Positions 63,100 through 64,000 of a stretch of DNA of 64,000 nt are shown here, piece after piece; the first letter of the stretch is position 1; each line of letters begins with the position of its first letter. The DNA is taken from contig OY754465.1 in the NCBI GenBank assembly GCA_963575645.1, forward strand, positions 38,466,401-38,530,400. The letters are read 5' to 3'. A model generated the notes under the pieces. That model made no database searches and had not been told where the DNA came from. It saw nothing but the letters and a program-made list of their open reading frames with translations. The translations under genes were made by a program, and so were the position numbers. Source of the stretch: Xanthostigma xanthostigma (lineage: Eukaryota; Arthropoda; Insecta; Raphidioptera; Raphidiidae).

Positions 63100-64000
63100 T
63101 TAGATTTTATTTTTCAGGTCGGTGTTTGTCAGAAAAAGGAAAAGATTATTGATAGTGGCGAGGTCATCTTTTAAAATATCTTCAACTTTAGATGGTAAGT
63201 TATACACTATTCTTTCTTTTTGGTATTTGTAGCAGGTTTCGAGGATATGTCTTACTGTGAGTGGGAGATTACATGTCTCGCATATCGGAGGGGATTTTTT
63301 TCAAATATAAATGAATGAGTCAAGGCCGTGTGTCCGATTCGGAGTCTTGTGAGTGCTGTTTCTAGTTTTCTTTGTTGTTGGAAGGATGTATGCCATTTCT
63401 TTATATCTGGTTTTATGTTTTTTAGTTTGTTATCTGTAATGTTTGTCCATTCATTTACCCATTCTCTTTTAATTTTGTTTTGGATGGAGTTTTTCAGGTC
63501 GTTGAAAGTCATTTTATCGGTGGCGAAAGGAGATACCGACATAGCGGCCTCTCGGGCATCATCATCAACCAGTTCGTTACCAGAAATGCCACAGTGTCCG
63601 GGGATCCAGAAAAGCAAAATTTCCTTGCCGTTACGGGTAATGTTCTCAATGCTGTTTAAAATTTTAACTATCAGAGGGTTTTCGAGTTGAGAGTTTTTTA
63701 AGGCAGAGACTGCGCTGCGGGAATCTGTGCAAATTATGAATTTCTTTGGATTCATTACTTTAATTTCTTCAAGGGCTGAAAAAATAGCGTACAACTCTGC
63801 AGAATAAACACTAAATTCACTCGGGAGTCGAAATTTTTTTGACGTTTTCTTGTACCTGATAGCGCAGCCTGTTTTGTCTTCTATTTTCGAGCCGTCTGTG
63901 TAAAAAATAGTGTGATCTGGATAGTTGCTAATTGTTTCTTTAAACCGCTGTCGATAAAAGGCTGGATGAGTTGTTTCTTTTGGAAGCGTGTGGAGGGTTT
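63100..64000 (-). pseudogene. 3' part of an I-like LINE ORF2: RNase H domain and C-terminal zinc knuckle
   Basis: The frame enters from the right edge and is open on the minus strand to 63302. An RNase H domain runs from FYTDGSKIEDKTGCAI through SAELYAIFSALEE and CTDSRSAVSALKNS to WIPGHCGISGNELVDDDARE. The four catalytic acids are present: D of TDG, E of AEL, D of TDS and D of VDDDA. It is followed by TALTRLRIGHTALTHSFIFE, typical of I/R1-type LINEs. In the T7 run at 63295-63301 one base is missing. After that shift the frame continues as PPICETCNLPLTVRHILETC, a C-x2-C-x8-H-x4-C knuckle, and ends at 63100-63102. A TAA tail follows. Reverse transcriptase and endonuclease should lie beyond 64000. 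One frameshift means it is nearly intact and young. Confidence 0.85.

Overview
The window looks like AT-rich eukaryotic intergenic DNA, most likely from an insect. The reasons are the low GC content, the absence of any long open host reading frame on either strand, and the kinds of mobile DNA present: I-like and jockey-like LINE relics, mariner, pogo and hAT relics, Penelope-associated hammerhead motifs, tRNA-derived SINE-like units and many palindromic miniature elements. I see no bacterial features. I recognise no intact host gene, and I cannot name the species.

Layout. From 0 to 8 kb there is a small hairpin, a tRNA-like SINE relic, a 1.6-kb nested fold-back element (1159-2792) and a terminal-inverted-repeat family seen twice (668 and 7164). 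From 10 to 13 kb there is a degenerate 110-bp tandem array followed by two large fold-backs. A pogo-type element at 14.3 kb keeps the transposase tail, and a compact hammerhead ribozyme core of the Penelope-associated type lies at 15.95 kb. A broken LINE reverse transcriptase end lies at 18.1-18.4 kb. A second pogo-like element (20221-21212) keeps a zinc-finger tail of its transposase.

From 27.1 to 27.5 kb there is a textbook heat-shock promoter: a perfect four-unit heat-shock element, further elements and a TATA box. No heat-shock gene follows it. From 29 to 36 kb there is a dense cluster: a jockey-type reverse transcriptase relic, palindromic elements, hammerhead-bearing palindromes, a miniature element holding a 120-bp minisatellite, a TIR-bounded element with an internal tRNA-like promoter, and a deleted mariner. 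From 38 to 52 kb there are well delimited miniature elements with readable target-site duplications: Harbinger-like TTA at 40.5 kb, hAT 8-bp duplications at 43.6 and 51.5 kb, and TTAA at 49.9 kb. There are also more fold-backs and the clearest hammerhead-in-a-palindrome (45.9-46.1 kb).

From 56 to 61 kb there are more miniature elements, a long TA microsatellite, and a 1.7-kb element with 227-bp CpG-rich inverted termini enclosing a dead hAT transposase. The right edge (63100-64000, minus strand) is the 3' end of an I-like LINE with an RNase H domain holding all four catalytic acids, one frameshift and a (TAA)n tail; it continues beyond the window.

The genes do not form a pathway. The unifying theme is repeated insertion and palindrome formation. 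The items most worth a second look are the hammerhead cores placed at the centre of long palindromes, the orphan heat-shock promoter, and the long-TIR element built from CpG palindromes.
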